Source: Akebia trifoliata (Eukaryota; Streptophyta; Magnoliopsida; Ranunculales; Lardizabalaceae). Taken from it: a stretch of 64,000 nucleotides of DNA. Each line of letters starts with the position of its first letter. Within the stretch, counting starts at the first letter, position 1. Position numbers and translations under genes: made by a program. Where the stretch lies: NCBI GenBank assembly GCA_017979445.1, contig CM030711.1, positions 18,988,922 to 19,052,921 on the forward strand. Direction: 5' to 3'. The notes beneath the pieces were generated by a model. It was not told the DNA's origin. It made no database searches and saw only the letters and a list, made by a program, of their open reading frames with translations. Positions 12,338 to 24,827 of the stretch are shown in pieces.

Positions 12338-13068
12338 AAATCGACGAGTCAACTCATCAACAACATTTTGAACAGTAAAATAAGTTTTTACACCCCAATG
12401 TCCACCAAAATCAACGAGTCAACTCAATGTCTATTTTGTTCATGAATCAATTTTAGAATTCCAATGTATATAGAAATCAGTGAGTTAACTCACGTGGAAA
12501 TATTAAAAGGAAAATCGATTTTACCCATATGAGCACACAAATCAGTGAGTTAACTAACATGGCAAGTTAATAAAAAATGTTAATCCTAAACTCCTAATGC
12601 ACATAAGTCAGCGAGTTAACTCGATACCCATTATTAAAAAGAAAATCGATTTTAAACCCATATGAGCACACAAATCAGTGAGTTAACTCATGCCCATTTT
12701 ATAAGAAAATGATTTTAAATTTCCATGTATACGAAAAGGCAGTGAGTCGACTCAGTTGCAACTTCATTAAAAATCCAACTTAGAAATTCCCATAATCACA
12801 CAAATCAGTGAATTGACCCACATGCAAGCGAATAAAAATCCAACTTTGAAACCTCCCATATGCACGAAACTCAGTGAGTTGACTCACACCCATATTAAAA
12901 AATCAATTTTGAACCCCTATGTGCACAAAACTCAGCGAGTGAACTCACTTACATATATGAAAAATCAATTTTAAATCCCTATGTGCTCAACAATTCAGCG
13001 AATGGACTCGCATATTATAAAAAATCGATTTTAAACTTCTAACACGCACAAATCAGTGAGTTGGTTTC
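12338..13068. repeat. Palindrome array in LTR B (right copy)
   Basis: The same units as at 4781-5512, nearly base for base, with small differences (for example one unit shortened near 13005). Its presence in both LTRs shows it existed before insertion. Confidence 0.8.
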
Positions 13069-14238
13069 CACAAACATTCAAATTAACACTCATGAAGAAA
13101 ACCCACACATGAAATGACGATCCAAGGAGAAGGAGAAAAGAAGAGAAAAAAAATGAATAAATACACTTACCACTTGCGAGAATTGGAAGACGAAATTGCT
13201 GCTTAAGAAAGGGATGGCTGTTGTGAGTATTCCTTCACGTTTAGTCCATCAAGAGCTTGTGAGAATGAATAAGCTACAAATCCCGTGAATATAATGGGGT
13301 GAGAGAGAGGGCTGCCAACACATGAGGAAAGAAGAGGTAGAATGGTGCTGTGATGGGCTGCTACTAGGTGATCTCTGTGGATGCTTCAATGGCTGGGATG
13401 AGGTGATTTTTGGGATTGCTTCATGGCTGCATGGGGCAGGTTTTTGGGATGCAGTTTGGACTGAAATGGGGCTGTTAATGGATGGTAGTGATGAGAAAGT
13501 CGTCAAAGGAGTGTTGACTGAGAGAGAGTGCTGGTCAATAAGAGCTGCTGGAAGACGTGTGGGGTTTCTATAAGGAGGTGTTAATGGAGGCTGCTAGAGG
13601 ACGTGTGGGGGCTGTTAATGGAGGCTGTTATGACGAAGAAGAAGAGGGCTGAGAGAGAGGGTGTTTGGGGCTGCCGTTGGGGCTGTTAATGGGGCTGAAA
13701 TAGAGGCATTCAAGAGGGGGCTTGGGTGTTGTAATGAAGGCTGCAGGTGGAGGCCGTTTGGGGTTGAAGAAGGGATAAAACGAAGAATAGAATGTGAAGG
13801 TAGGGGGGCTGATTTCAATGGCTGTGTGAGGTGATATAAGGAAGGCTATGTTCAGTTGGGGATGAAGACAATATCAATGGCAGTCAAGGTAGCTGTCAAA
13901 ATGGAGAAGAAGATGGCACGATGGGTGCTGTGATGAAGTTTTTGGAGGAGAAGGTGGCTCCACATAAACGTGGCTGCTGTGATTCTAATGGAGATGTGAG
14001 TCCTTCTCTCTTTTCTACCTTTCACGTTGGGGAGGAAAGTCTTCTTCCTCTTTGTTGTTTGTGAGAGAGAAGGTCAAGAGAGCCCCCTTGGCTGTCCAAA
14101 ACGTCAGACCTCCTTGGCTGTTTTTTCCTTTTTTGCTTTTCTGAATTTTTTCTTTCTTTTTTACTGGCCACCGTGTGAGTTGTAAGAGAGAAGAAATTGA
14201 CCAAAGATCAGCCCCCTCAAGAGAGAAATCTCTCTCCC

Positions 14239-14245
14239 TTTTATA
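14239..14245 (-). promoter_or_regulatory. TATA box of LTR B
   Basis: The - strand reads GCTATAAAAGGGAGAGAG. It is the only promoter-like site of B and is absent from the truncated 3' LTR. Confidence 0.65.
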
Positions 14246-15469
14246 GCACTCTCTTACTTTTTTTTTTTTTTTCTATTCTTCCACTTTCTTTGTTTTAGTT
14301 ATTTTCTTTCCATTTTTGTTTATTTGTTTCTTTTCTTTTTTATTTTATCTACTTCTTTCTTTGACCGAATCAATAGAGAGAATATCTCTCTTTTTGAGTT
14401 TAGAAGGAAAGGGATCATGATCCCATACTTCACAACACGTGGTGCATTGGCGGCTAATCTTTGATTGCATTTTGATTTTTAATTTTGGTTGATGGATTAA
14501 GTTATAATTTTTAATTTTGGTTTGATTTTAACTTGATAGGTTAATTAACTTCTGGATTGAATGTTGATTTAAATTTTAATTGTTTAATTTTAAATATATG
14601 ATCTTAATTATTTAATTTTTAATTTGAGTTTTACTTTTTAATTGTTTAAATTTAAATTGTTGATTTGGATTTTAATTTCAAGTTGATTAGTTGATTTGAA
14701 TGTCGATTAGTCGATTTTATCTTTGGTTGGTTGATCGGTTTTAATTTAAATGTTGATTGGCCAATTAGAGTTTGATTTAAGTATCATCGATTGCTTGGAT
14801 TTTTATTTAAACGTTAATGGGTTGATTAAATTTCGGTTTAAAGTTATCAAATTAATTGTTTAAATTGTGGATTAGATTTTAATTGTTTAATTTTGAATTA
14901 ATTTTAATTTTTATTATATTTTCCTACGGATCGAGATTTCTAAGTTGGGTTTGGAGGTCGAGGGGCATTTTGGCCATTTTTCAATTTTTTCATAAAATTT
15001 TCCAATTTCATTGATTTGGGTACCGTTAGACTCGAAATCCTATTCTGAGTACAATGAAAGTACTTTCGAGACTTTTCGGAGGTCCGAAATTCATGAGGGG
15101 TATTTTCGTCATTTTGATTTTTATCCATTTGAGTGAATTTTGGGGTGAAGTTTCTTTCAATTGCAACGTGATTATTTCTAAGTCTCGAGGTCATGTTTTC
15201 CTAGCGTAGCGAGGTCTCTAAATTGTCCAAATGTGTAGCGAGCGTAAGTGTACGTGCTTGCTAAGTTGAATGTATGGTGTAGCGATCCTAAGCGTGCGTA
15301 ATTCTATGTCGCGTGGCAAAGAGAAATAATAGAATAAAATTAGAAGGTAGAAGGAATTGGAAGGAGACTTCTCACAAACTTTCGAGTTCTTTGCGCTCAT
15401 CATTAGGAATCCACAACAACCGGGTGATGGATCGCCAAGTCAGGCGGATGCAAAAATGGGGTGTCTACA

Positions 15470-15474
15470 ATACC
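15470..15474. repeat. Target-site duplication of B, right copy
   Basis: ATACC, matching 3961-3965. Confidence 0.85.
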
Positions 15475-15779
15475 CAAAGAGGCAAAGTTGTATAGTCTTA
15501 GGCCCCATTTTCTTTTGCTTCTTTCCATATTCCCCTAGGTAAGAGGGGAATTTTTTTTTTCGTTGTATATATCATCAAAAGGAAAAATAAAAAAAAATGT
15601 GTTTTTTTTGTTTCAAGCCAAAAACTAGAGGCAATGTGCCTTAAGTTTAAACTAACAAACTTAAAAAAATGTTTCATCTCTTCAATCAGTCTTGATAGTT
15701 TTTATTTGGTTTTAAAAATTTTTTTATATGGATTTTAAAGTCGAAAAACACTTAAATGAATCATTTTTATCATCAAGAT
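15475..15779 (+). other. Leader of element A, second part
   Basis: This continues the A leader after insertion B. The text CAAAGAGGCAAAGTTGTA and CCCCTAGGTAAGAGGGG is paralleled in element G near 27620-27720. No gene. Confidence 0.65.
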
Positions 15780-16306
15780 CGGACCCGCCATTCGTCAATA
15801 AGTGTCAATGTATGATCCAAATTGAGTCCACCTATTCTCTATCGATTAATGTTGATCCCGACCCAACGTGATATACCATCAACCTCGATCTATATTTGAC
15901 CCGGACCAGGTTTATGATCTATATTGGACCCAAATCGGGTCCACAATACATAATCGACCCCACTTGGGTCCACAATCTAGTTTGACCCAAATCGGGTCCA
16001 TGATCTATTTGACTCGAACCGGGTCCATAATCCCAGTTTGACCTGAATCGGGTCCATGATCAATATTTGACCCAAATCAGGTCCACAATCCAAGTTTGAC
16101 CCAATCTAGGTCCTCGAGCCATATTCGACTCGAACCAGGTCCATAATCCATATTCGACCCGAACTGGGCCCATAATATACATTCAACCCAAAATAGACTC
16201 ACAATTCAAGAATCAATTTAAATTGGGCCCACTACCCCCAATCCATGATCAACCCAAATTGAGTCCATGATCCACATTCAACCTGAACTAGATCCACAAT
16301 CCCAAT
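15780..16306 (+). repeat. Hairpin array of element A, first segment
   Basis: Degenerate tandem units of about 30-40 bp, each with GACCC, a 5-6 base spacer and GGGTC (for example GACCCAAATCGGGTCC), so each unit can form a small hairpin. The array resumes at 17793 after solo LTR C and at 61096 after D. Confidence 0.8.
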
Positions 16307-17792
16307 TGAAAGTGCCCTCGATCCGTGGGTTGCAGATTCATTTTTTTGGTGTTTGGGAGTCGTCACATAGTTTTACGGTCTAGGAATCGGAACATAACTC
16401 TAAACAGATAAATAACGTTAATCTAACTTCGGGTCCAGGGATCATGTTACAAGATTTGAAGTTGTCAGGCACCAATCCTGCTTGGCAAATGCCGGTTTCT
16501 ACTTTTCCAAAAATTTACATTGTTAAAAATACGACCTAAAAACCAAAATAAAATATTACCTTTGTTACCTTGGGTGATTGTGACGACCGATTTCCTTAGT
16601 ACTGGCGGAGTGCGTTCCTCGTATGAACCTTTTTGCCTTTATCTCTGTCACTGGATCAGCTTCAGATCTTTGAGATGAAGTATTTTCTTCCTAAATCTGA
16701 GTATTTATTGGATGTTCTGGGTGTTTTGAGGGTTTCTGAATATTTTTTGAGGATTTTTGGGTGTTTATTGAAGAAAAGGGGGTTTGGATGTTAAGATTTA
16801 GGATTTTGGGAAGGTTGGGAAGAGTTTTTAACCTCTATTTCTTAAGATTTCTCTTGACCTGTGAGATTGGGTTGTGGAGGCTCCTATTTATAGAGTTTTT
16901 TGGGAGCTTCTAAGTTTGACTAGGTTTCTTTTAGATTAGGTGAATTAAGGTTTAGAATTAGGATTTTAATTCTTACGTACAATGAAAAAATATTTTTTAA
17001 GTTTCTGGAGCACCTTCCTAATTATATTTTTAATTCTTTGGGCCCCCAAATGGAGGGGTCTTTTAATAAATATCAGGTGGGCTCACATTTAAATAAATGG
17101 GCCACCACTTAAAATGGGCTTAATTAATTGGTTTTAATTGTTTAAAAATTTTAATTTAATTTATTAAGATTTCACTTTACGTTAATTAATTTTTTAATTA
17201 TCAATTTCAAAATTTTAAATTTTTAGGGTTAGAAAATTACCGTTTTGCCTCCTAAGAGGACTTTAGTGTTGAGAGGTCAGTTTTTGATGTTTTGGGACAT
17301 TTTGAAATCAATTTTTTTTGTAAGGAATTCAATGGGAGTATCGGTTTGTCTCACTTATGGGTTTTGACTTGAATTGGTAGTGGACCCTATGAGGGGCGTT
17401 TTCATAATTTTGTCAAATTTGGTAAAAATTGGCGAAACAGTTTATTTGATTTTAATTTGCTAGTTTATGTATTCGAAAGAATTTTCTTAAGCGTAATGTA
17501 GGCTCTAGGGATGTTTTGACGTTAGGGGTAATTTGATTATTTGGTCATTTTTTAGCGATTTTTCTCGTAAAGCTTCTTTTTGTCTCATAATGATGATTTT
17601 TATGTTTTTGGGTCATATTTTCCTAGCGTAGCGTGGTTTCTAAAGTTTTATTTATTTGAGATACCTCATCCAAATTTTTGAAACATATCTAGTAATAAAT
17701 AAAATATTAGAATATTTATCTATCATTGGGAACCATCGCAATTGGGTTGACGAGTTGATTAATAAGGCGTATGCAAAAATGGGGTGTCTACA
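16307..17792 (-). mobile_element. C: solo LTR of the A family
   Basis: Reversed LTR running from TGAAAGTGCCC to GGTGTCTACA, flanked by CCAAT (16302-16306) and CCAGT (17793-17797), a duplication with one change. Joining the flanks restores an array unit reading ATCCCAGTTTG as at 16031. It has a reversed TATA motif near 16888 and a decayed twin hairpin at 16453-16477. No internal region is present, as expected after LTR-LTR recombination. Confidence 0.85.
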
Positions 17793-18001
17793 CCAGTTTG
17801 TCCCAAATTAGGTATAGATGATTCATATTTGACTCAAATCGGGACCTCGATCCATAGTTGACCCAATCTGGGTCCATAGTCCAAGATTCACATCTTGACC
17901 CTAATTGGGTTCACATCCATCAAGTTGACCCTAATTGGGTTCACATCCATCAAGTTGACCCTAATTAGGTCATTCACTTTTTCCTTGACCCTAGTTGGGT
18001 C
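17793..18001 (+). repeat. Hairpin array of element A, second segment
   Basis: Continuation of the GACCC/GGGTC units; the last ones read TTGACCCTAATTGGGTTCAC followed by ATCCATCAAG. The array is broken by D at GGTC. Confidence 0.8.
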
Positions 18002-19346
18002 TGTAATACCCTAAGATTTCAATTCATACCTCGAGAAAACCAAATATTGAAATTTTGAGAAAAATTCTTATAGAAGAACTTAGGATAAAATACTTATATT
18101 TTCTTCTGTTCATTTTTAGGGAGATTTGACTTTGCCATTGAATTCAAAATGGTCGAAGAATATATTCTAGCCTGTAAGCATGTTCGAATTCGAGTTCGGA
18201 CGAAAGAGTTATAAAATCCTCGAATTTCGTGTTAGGTGGGATCCAAAATGATGAATTTTCCTTAGAATAAGAATTAATAAAATCTAATTATACCATTAGG
18301 TTCATAACGAAAAATTATAGAGAATGGAATATTTATTCATCGAATTCTAAGTTCGGAAAGTCAAGTTATCGTCAAAAATATAAACAAATGAGAAATACCA
18401 ACTTTGCCCCTCAAGCCTTTAAATAAAAGAAACCTGATTTCTTTTATTTTACTTTTTTTCTCTCTCTAATAACCCCTAAGCCCTAGTTATTGAAAACCAA
18501 GAGTTTCCACTCTTTTCTTTCCTAGATTCGTCGAGGTCGAGTGATCGTTGAACTTTAACGACAAAGAAGAAGTTGAAGATGACATCGAACTCTACAATCT
18601 CACGGTCCTTGAGCCTATTGTCTCTTTCGTTCTTTCCGTCCCTCACCAAAAAATAAGCTAGGGAGTGTTGATACGTCTCACTCTTGGTTTCATTTACTTG
18701 GGAGAAAATTCGTCTTTCATCATAGGAAAGAAAGGGAGTGTTGTCACCAAGAATATCGTAACCACCTGATCATCTCGCATCCAAAATCACCAACCTCGAC
18801 TCTCATGCCATTCCTTTCCTTCAATCAACCATTGAAAATTTTACAAGTAGGATGCCTTCCCTTTTACCCTCAAGTTATACAAGATTTTCATAGAAAATGT
18901 ATTAAATCTTGATTATAATAGTTGTTCTTACATTTAAGGTTTATTTCGCTGAATTTATACATGTTTGAATGGATTGAATCGTAATGTCGTAGTTCCTTTT
19001 GGTAGATTTTAGTTTATTGGATGTGATTTAAAATTTTAGGAATTGTATAATGTTTGAAAAACAATTTGATACCTCTTTTAGGGATTTTGGACATTTTTAG
19101 GCGAAAAATTTCAAAAACATGAAAAAAGTTCGAAACCTCCTGCTTGCTGACGGCGCCACCATCAGTTTTTAATGTCTCCACCGTTAGACCCAAAAACCTT
19201 CAGAAATTGAAAAACAACTTTAGCTTCTTTTTTCCCATAGTATGTACATTATTTTCAACCCTTCATTTCATTAAAAATATTTAAGTAATTTAAGTTCTTT
19301 AATGAAATTAAGGTTTTACCCCTCATTTGAAAACTTTGGAAATGGT
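18002..19346 (+). repeat. LTR D, first piece
   Basis: AT-rich, no gene. It carries the TGTAATACCC start and is cut by solo LTR E at ATGGT. Confidence 0.65.
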
Positions 19347-20469
19347 TGTAGACACCCCAATTTGCACGAACCCATTAGGAAAATTCATATTTCTTCAAAT
19401 TGATTTCAGTTTACGACTTAAGCCTCTCAACAGGCCCGCATTGCCACTTGGCATCATCTTCATGCATGCATGCATCATGTCATATAGTTTGCATGCTCAA
19501 CCTTGTCCCTAACCCACTCCCAATTCGTGTTCATTTTCAATTAACCGATCCATTCTAAACCCATAACCTAAATCCATTACCTAATCCACCTAAACCTATG
19601 CCCATCACCCAAACCCAAATCCAAATCCATATCCCAAACCCAAATCCAAGTCCATGTCCTAACCCAAAACCAAGTCCATCCTAAGCGCAAACCCAAGTCA
19701 ACATCCCTAACCCAAAACCAAGTCCATCCGAAGCCCAAATCCAAGTCCATATCCCAAACCCAAACCCAAGTCCATTCTCTCACCCCTTATATGATGACAC
19801 ATGTTGATACCTCATAAGCCCCCAATACCCAATGCATCATCTAATTGGAGGGTCAACTTTCCCTTTGTGAAAACTCAAGAATGCCCTTCTCAAAAAAGTT
19901 TAGTCAAACCAAAAAGGTTATTTGGTCTTTGGTAATAATCCATAAAGGTGAGGGAACTTCCCATTATGCCCTCAAAGGGTGGGAATCTTCAAGTACATAC
20001 ATGAAGTTCTCTCATTGGTCCATTTCAAAATTATACTTCCACCCTTGCTTTATTTGTTATTTACAAATGAACCAAAGTCTACTTTTCACCTACCACTTCA
20101 CCTTTACACATGTCATCCTCCTATTCACCCTTCCAAATGTGCTTTTGTTTTCCCATTGGTCCATTTCAAAACTACACTTCCACCCTTGCTTTATGAGTTA
20201 TTTACAAATAAATCAAGATCTACTTTTTACCTACCACTCCACCTTTACACATGTCACTCCCCCATTCATCCTCCCAAAAGTACTTTTGTTCTCTCACCTC
20301 TATTTACCAAAAAACCAAGGATCAAAGCATGTTTTTAGGGTTTCTTCACAAATGCCATCTTTACCCCCATACAAATGAAAAATTCAAAAAGAAATAACCT
20401 AAATCTCATGTCCATTTTCTTCATTTTTAGGGTTGGACAACTTTATCCCCAAAAGTTCTCCAAAAACTC

Positions 20470-20477
20470 TATAAATA
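20470..20477 (+). promoter_or_regulatory. TATA box of LTR E
   Basis: CTCTATAAATACCC, matching the site at 54568 in the H LTR. Confidence 0.65.
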
Positions 20478-21204
20478 CCCTCATTTTCCATGATCAACTC
20501 ATGCTCTCAAGCCCCCATCTCTCAACCTAAAACTCTACCTAAATTTCTACTCACTCTCTCATATTCTAAACTTCAACTCACTCAACCTTCAATCACCTCA
20601 CTCAACTCTTAAGCTCACTTCTCAAGATCAAGTTCATTCAAAACCATCAAGGGACAAGGTAGGGTTTAACATGTAGTCTATCTATTTCAAAGCTTGCATC
20701 TTCTTCTTCTAACCTTCTACTTTATTTTATTTTTAGAAAGCCTTAGGATGTAATGCATACCCTCTCCCATCCCCGGTAGGTTGGACTAAGGTTCGATCGA
20801 AAGGATGGGGGTTGAAGCCCTTTTCACCTCAATCTCATGCATCATATTGTACACAATGCACACACTCACTTATGCATGGCCATGATGAAGAAATGTGTCA
20901 CCCTCTTGATGGGGTGAAACACTAAGTTTCTAGCCATGCATACATGCATCATGGTTGTGGCCTCAAGGGAACTCCATCATGGGGTCTCTCTAAGAGCTTA
21001 AACCAACATTCATTTCATAAATACAATGTGGCTACATGGGTCATTCTTTTCTATAGAATGCCCCTTAATGTCACTTTGAAATCAAAACCCTTTTGTTAAG
21101 GGAACATTCCACTCAATGCACACACCACTCTTATCATACATTCTCATGCATTTTAATATTTGTTTCCTTGAGTTTTCACAAAATAAAATGGCCAAGCAAG
21201 GTAA

Positions 21205-21252
21205 CCACCTTTGGTGGAGAGGATGGGGTGCCTAACACCTTCCCCATCCTCT
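21205..21252 (+). other. Twin-hairpin module, LTR E
   Basis: CCACC-TTT-GGTGG (21205-21217) is followed immediately by AGAGGATGGGG (21218-21228), loop TGCCTAACACCTT, and CCCCATCCTCT (21242-21252), a perfect 11-bp stem. The H LTR has the same at 55289-55336. Confidence 0.85.
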
Positions 21253-21449
21253 AATCGGACCTCCTTACCTAGATCTTAGGTAGACCGTGCCCTTTCCAAC
21301 ATATGAGAGTCACTACAATGCCATGAAAAAAATGGTTTTCAAAAGAATCAATCCGGGTGCCCATTCACACCCATTTCAAAAAAGAATGGTGGCGACTCCA
21401 AACAATGTAGTATTGAGGTTCATTGTGAACATTTCATGTCTACAATGGT

Positions 21450-22453
21450 TTTGAGATCCAAATCTCATCATATCAAAATGTAATTTTTGATTTCAAGAAC
21501 AAAATGTAAATTTTGATGTTTTCGTCCGATTTTCAAAATACGATATCTTTTGCATTAGTTTGAATTAAGTTATAAAAATTACATGGCCTTTCTCATGTTG
21601 TCGAGGGCTATCAATTACAAAAACTCATTTTCAATTTCAACAACTTTGAAAAATTATTTTTTTGAACACTTAGTCAAATTTTGACAGCTTTTTCAACTTT
21701 TATGTCTTATGATTTTCTCACGTTTTTCTAAGCCTTTCAACTCAACCAAAATCATCAAATGAAATTGGTTGATGCCCTATGGGTCTCGAATAACTTTAAA
21801 AATAAAGATACTTTGATAGATATGTAGGAAGTTAGACGATGATTGATCGATTAATTGATGAATGGATAGATATAACGTATATTTTCGACTGAATGATGGG
21901 ACAATGTCTACAGTCTTATACAGTGGCCATGCCACGTAAGACATGATAGATAGATAGATGGATGGATTAATAGATTGATGAAAATACATATGGATGTTAC
22001 TAGAGGACATTATCGAGTTTCTTGTATTTTCGATAAAAAGAAATCAGTATATATTATAAAAATCAAAACTATTTTGGTTTACCAAAAAAGAGTTGTAGAA
22101 AACATAGAAAAATGCGGCGGGTCAATGTAGGATTATCACTAGATGTCATATGCTCTTCGGTAGTATGGTATACCTTATAACATATTACAACTTCTGAGAT
22201 TTGAGAATTTTTCCTACTTCTTCCTTAGGGAACTTGTGTGTGCAAATGTAGTATCTAAATAGTGTAGAGGTAGGCGGGATTCACATACATTGCCTCTTGA
22301 TAGGCTTCGACGCGAGGGGTCTCTTGGACTAGTTAGTGATCACTATATGTCTGTAGTCGTCAAATGGTCAACCTCACCATTAGTTAAACTCAGTATTGGA
22401 TTCTTGGTCAAAGGCCAGCCTGAGCCGGGTAAATGGTTAACCAACCGTGGTAT
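21450..22453 (+). repeat. LTR D, second piece
   Basis: No gene. It contains a decayed GATA-type microsatellite (21940-21980). Cut by F at GGTAT. Confidence 0.6.
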
Positions 22454-24238
22454 TGAAAGCGCCCTCGATCCACGGGGTGCGCGGATCGGCTTTTGACCCT
22501 TGAGGGTTGGGAGTCGCCACCTAGTTATTGTGGTCTAGGAACCAAACTGACTCTAAAATGGATAAAAACTAATCTACTACAGAAAATCTGAATCCGGGGA
22601 TCATGTTACGGGGTTGGAAGGTGTTAGACACCAACCCCGCCCGGCCATTGCCGGTCTCTACTTATCCCAAATAAATTTACATTACTAATGACAAACCTAA
22701 ATTAAAAAATAATAAAAAAAAGCTTACCTTCGATCTGCAAAAGTGCTATTCCCTCAGATCTGGTGAAAGCAGCTTCTTGTACCGTATTCCTTACTTCTTT
22801 CTATCTCCGAATCTGATTTCTGATCTCCGAGGTAAGGTATCTTCTTCTTGGATCTGGGTGCTTCGAATTTGTTGTGGATTTTTGGGATGTTTTTGAGAGG
22901 TTTTTGGGTATTTTTTAGGCTAAAATCAGAGCAGGGTGTTAGGTAAGGAGTTGAGGCTCCAAAATTAGGGTTTTGGAGAGGTTGTGAGGCTTCTTCACCT
23001 ACTTTTCCTAGGGTTTTTTCTTTGATACGAAAATAGGGTGTGGAGGCTTCTATTTATAAAATTTTTAGAAGCATTAGGGTTTGATTAGGGTTTCTTTTAG
23101 GGTTTGAATTAGGGTTTTGACTTAGTCTTTAGGGTTTTAATTTAGGGTTTTGACTTTAATCTTAAGAGATTGACTTGATTAGTTTAGATTAGGGTTTTGA
23201 TTTAGGGTTTTGACCTTAGTCTTATGAGATTTACTTGATTAGTTTAGATTAGGGTTTTGATTTAGGGTTTTGACCTTAGTCTTATGAGATTGACTCGATT
23301 AGTTTAGATTAGGGTTTTGATTTAGGGTATTGACTTTAGTCTTATGAGATTGACTTTAATACTTGACTTTAGTCTTACTTAATTGACTTTAATTTTGACT
23401 TTAGTCTTATTTGATTGACTTTAATATCTTGACTTTAGTCTTGCTTTATTGACTTTAAATTTTTGGAGAACCCCCCTCTATTGTATCTTTGATTCTTTGG
23501 ACCCCCAAATGGAGGGGTCCTTAAAGAAATATCTTGCGAACCATCAATAATTTTTCTTGAAAGCCTGATTGATCAATTTTTTGGTTTAAATTTTATAATT
23601 AATTTTATTAATGTTTCACTTTACATTATTTAATGATTTATTTATTAATTTCTAAATTTTTAATTATTAAAATTGTGAAATTACCATTTTGCCCTCGGAG
23701 AGGATTTTTTACGTTTTAAGTTATTTTTCAATGTTCCAGGATGTTTTGGAATCAGTTTTTCATAAGGAATTCAATGGGAATGTTGGTTTTTGTCATTTAT
23801 GAAGTTTTTTGTATGAAATGGTCATGAACTTTATGAGGGGTATTTTTGTAATTTTGTCAAATTTTGTAAAAATTGGTGAAGTGGTTTACTTGATTTCGAT
23901 TTGTTGTTTTATGTGTTTGAGTGGGTTTTCCTAAGCGTAATGCAGGCTCTAGGATTGTTTTTATGTTAGGGGTATTTTGGTAATTTAGTCATTTTTAGTG
24001 ATTTTTATCGTGAAGCTTCTTTTTGGTTTGCAAGATGATGATTTCTATGTTTCTGGGGTCGTATTTTCTTAGCGTAGCGTGGTTTCTAAGTTTTGTCAGT
24101 TCGAGATACCTCATCCGAATTTCTGAAACATATCTGGTAACAAAATAAAGCATTGGAATAGACATCCATCATTGGGAACCTTTGCGATCGGGTTGACGAC
24201 TTGATTAATCAGGCGGATGCAAAAATGGGGTGTCTACA
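22454..24238 (-). mobile_element. F: solo LTR of the A family
   Basis: Reversed LTR from TGAAAGCGCCC to GGTGTCTACA, flanked by perfect GGTAT duplications (22449-22453 and 24239-24243). Reversed TATA motif at 23051-23058. The U3 carries tandem TTAGGGTTTTGA/GACTTTAGTCTTA repeats (23080-23460), partly telomere-like but degenerate. Twin hairpin at 22609-22654. No interior remains. Confidence 0.93.
22609..22654 (-). other. Twin-hairpin module, LTR F
   Basis: On the + strand CGGGGTTGG (22609-22617) pairs with CCAACCCCG (22631-22639) around a 13-base loop; the companion CCGGC-CATT-GCCGG is at 22641-22654. The loop has one change from the consensus (TGTCTAACACCTT on the - strand). Confidence 0.85.
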
Positions 24239-24243
24239 GGTAT

Positions 24244-24827
24244 GCTAGATCGATCACAAAGTAAGATTATAATGATGGGATTTCACATCGAATTTGAAGT
24301 TTGGAATATCGAATTTGCCATAATCGAGGCAGTTATATTGGCGTGATTCTCCGCCCTCTTAACGACTACACCGCCATGTTCGTATTATATTTTTTTTTGT
24401 TATTTGTAATATTGATAGATGATTTTCTTTTGAGAGCTGTTTGTGCTACTTTAAATGATAGATGGAAGTTTTTCACAATTGCTTCTAATTATGCTTAGAC
24501 AATTTTTGTATATTACATTATGGAAATTCTGCATTATTTAACTATTTAGATGATTACTTGCACATGTATGACTCGTTGCTAGAATGACATTCATCTTGCT
24601 GAGTAATATCCCCTGTTACTCACCCTTTCAAATTACCCAGCTTTTGAGGAGCCTACTTACGATGAGCCATTCGAGGAGGTCCCCATAGAAGGTTATGTCA
24701 ACGATCTGCAAATCTTATCAATTTGAGGATCACTTTAGGGGTTTAGATGTTGTGCTTAAATTTTGAATTGTGGGAGATGATGTAATTTTTTTGGAATTGC
24801 ATTTTGGGATATGGTTATGATATTGAG
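24244..24827 (+). repeat. LTR D, third piece
   Basis: No gene. It contains TGTTACTCACCC, a phrase I associate with Tekay-type LTRs. Cut by element G at TTGAG; the last piece is 60892-61095. Confidence 0.6.

Larger units (their letters stand above)
3966..15469 (-). mobile_element. Element B: gag-only Tat-like retrotransposon
   Basis: Both ends carry the terminal sequences (TGAAATCGCC at 3966, GTGTCTACA at 15469) and are flanked by the 5-bp duplication ATACC (3961-3965 and 15470-15474). The order on the - strand is 5' LTR (11515-15469), PBS (11496-11513), decayed gag (10463-8927), unidentified sequence (8926-6559) and a truncated 3' LTR (3966-6558). No protease, RT or integrase is present. It sits in the leader of element A. 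Confidence 0.88.
11515..15469 (-). repeat. 5' LTR of element B (complete, 3955 bp)
   Basis: On the - strand it begins TGTAGACACCCC and ends GGCGATTTCA. It holds a TATA box (14245-14239), the palindrome array (12338-13068), the twin hairpin (about 11688-11736) and PBS-like GGTGGCGACTCC near 11594. It is long, as LTRs of the Ogre-like elements often are. Part of the segment 14450-14900 is a low-complexity TTTTAATTTT/GATTGGTTG region. Confidence 0.88.
19347..21444 (+). mobile_element. E: solo LTR of the H family
   Basis: Runs from TGTAGACACCCC to CATGTCTACA, with perfect ATGGT duplications at 19342-19346 and 21445-21449. It is closely similar to the H LTR at 53592-55526 but has an expanded AACCCAAATCCAAGTCCAT-type tandem tract (19560-19780). 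It contains two tandem copies of a segment of about 140 bp (about 20013-20290). TATA box at 20470 and twin hairpin at 21205-21252. Long open frames across the tandem segment look accidental. Confidence 0.92.

Noticed and set aside
15780..16306. Possible CRISPR-like array of regularly spaced repeats
   Set aside because: The repeats are degenerate, spacers are similar to each other and the setting is a plant retrotransposon leader.
23080..23460. TTAGGGTTTTGA repeats that look telomere-like
   Set aside because: The unit is not TTTAGGG, is mixed with GACTTTAGTC text and lies within an LTR flanked by a target duplication, so it is not an interstitial telomere.
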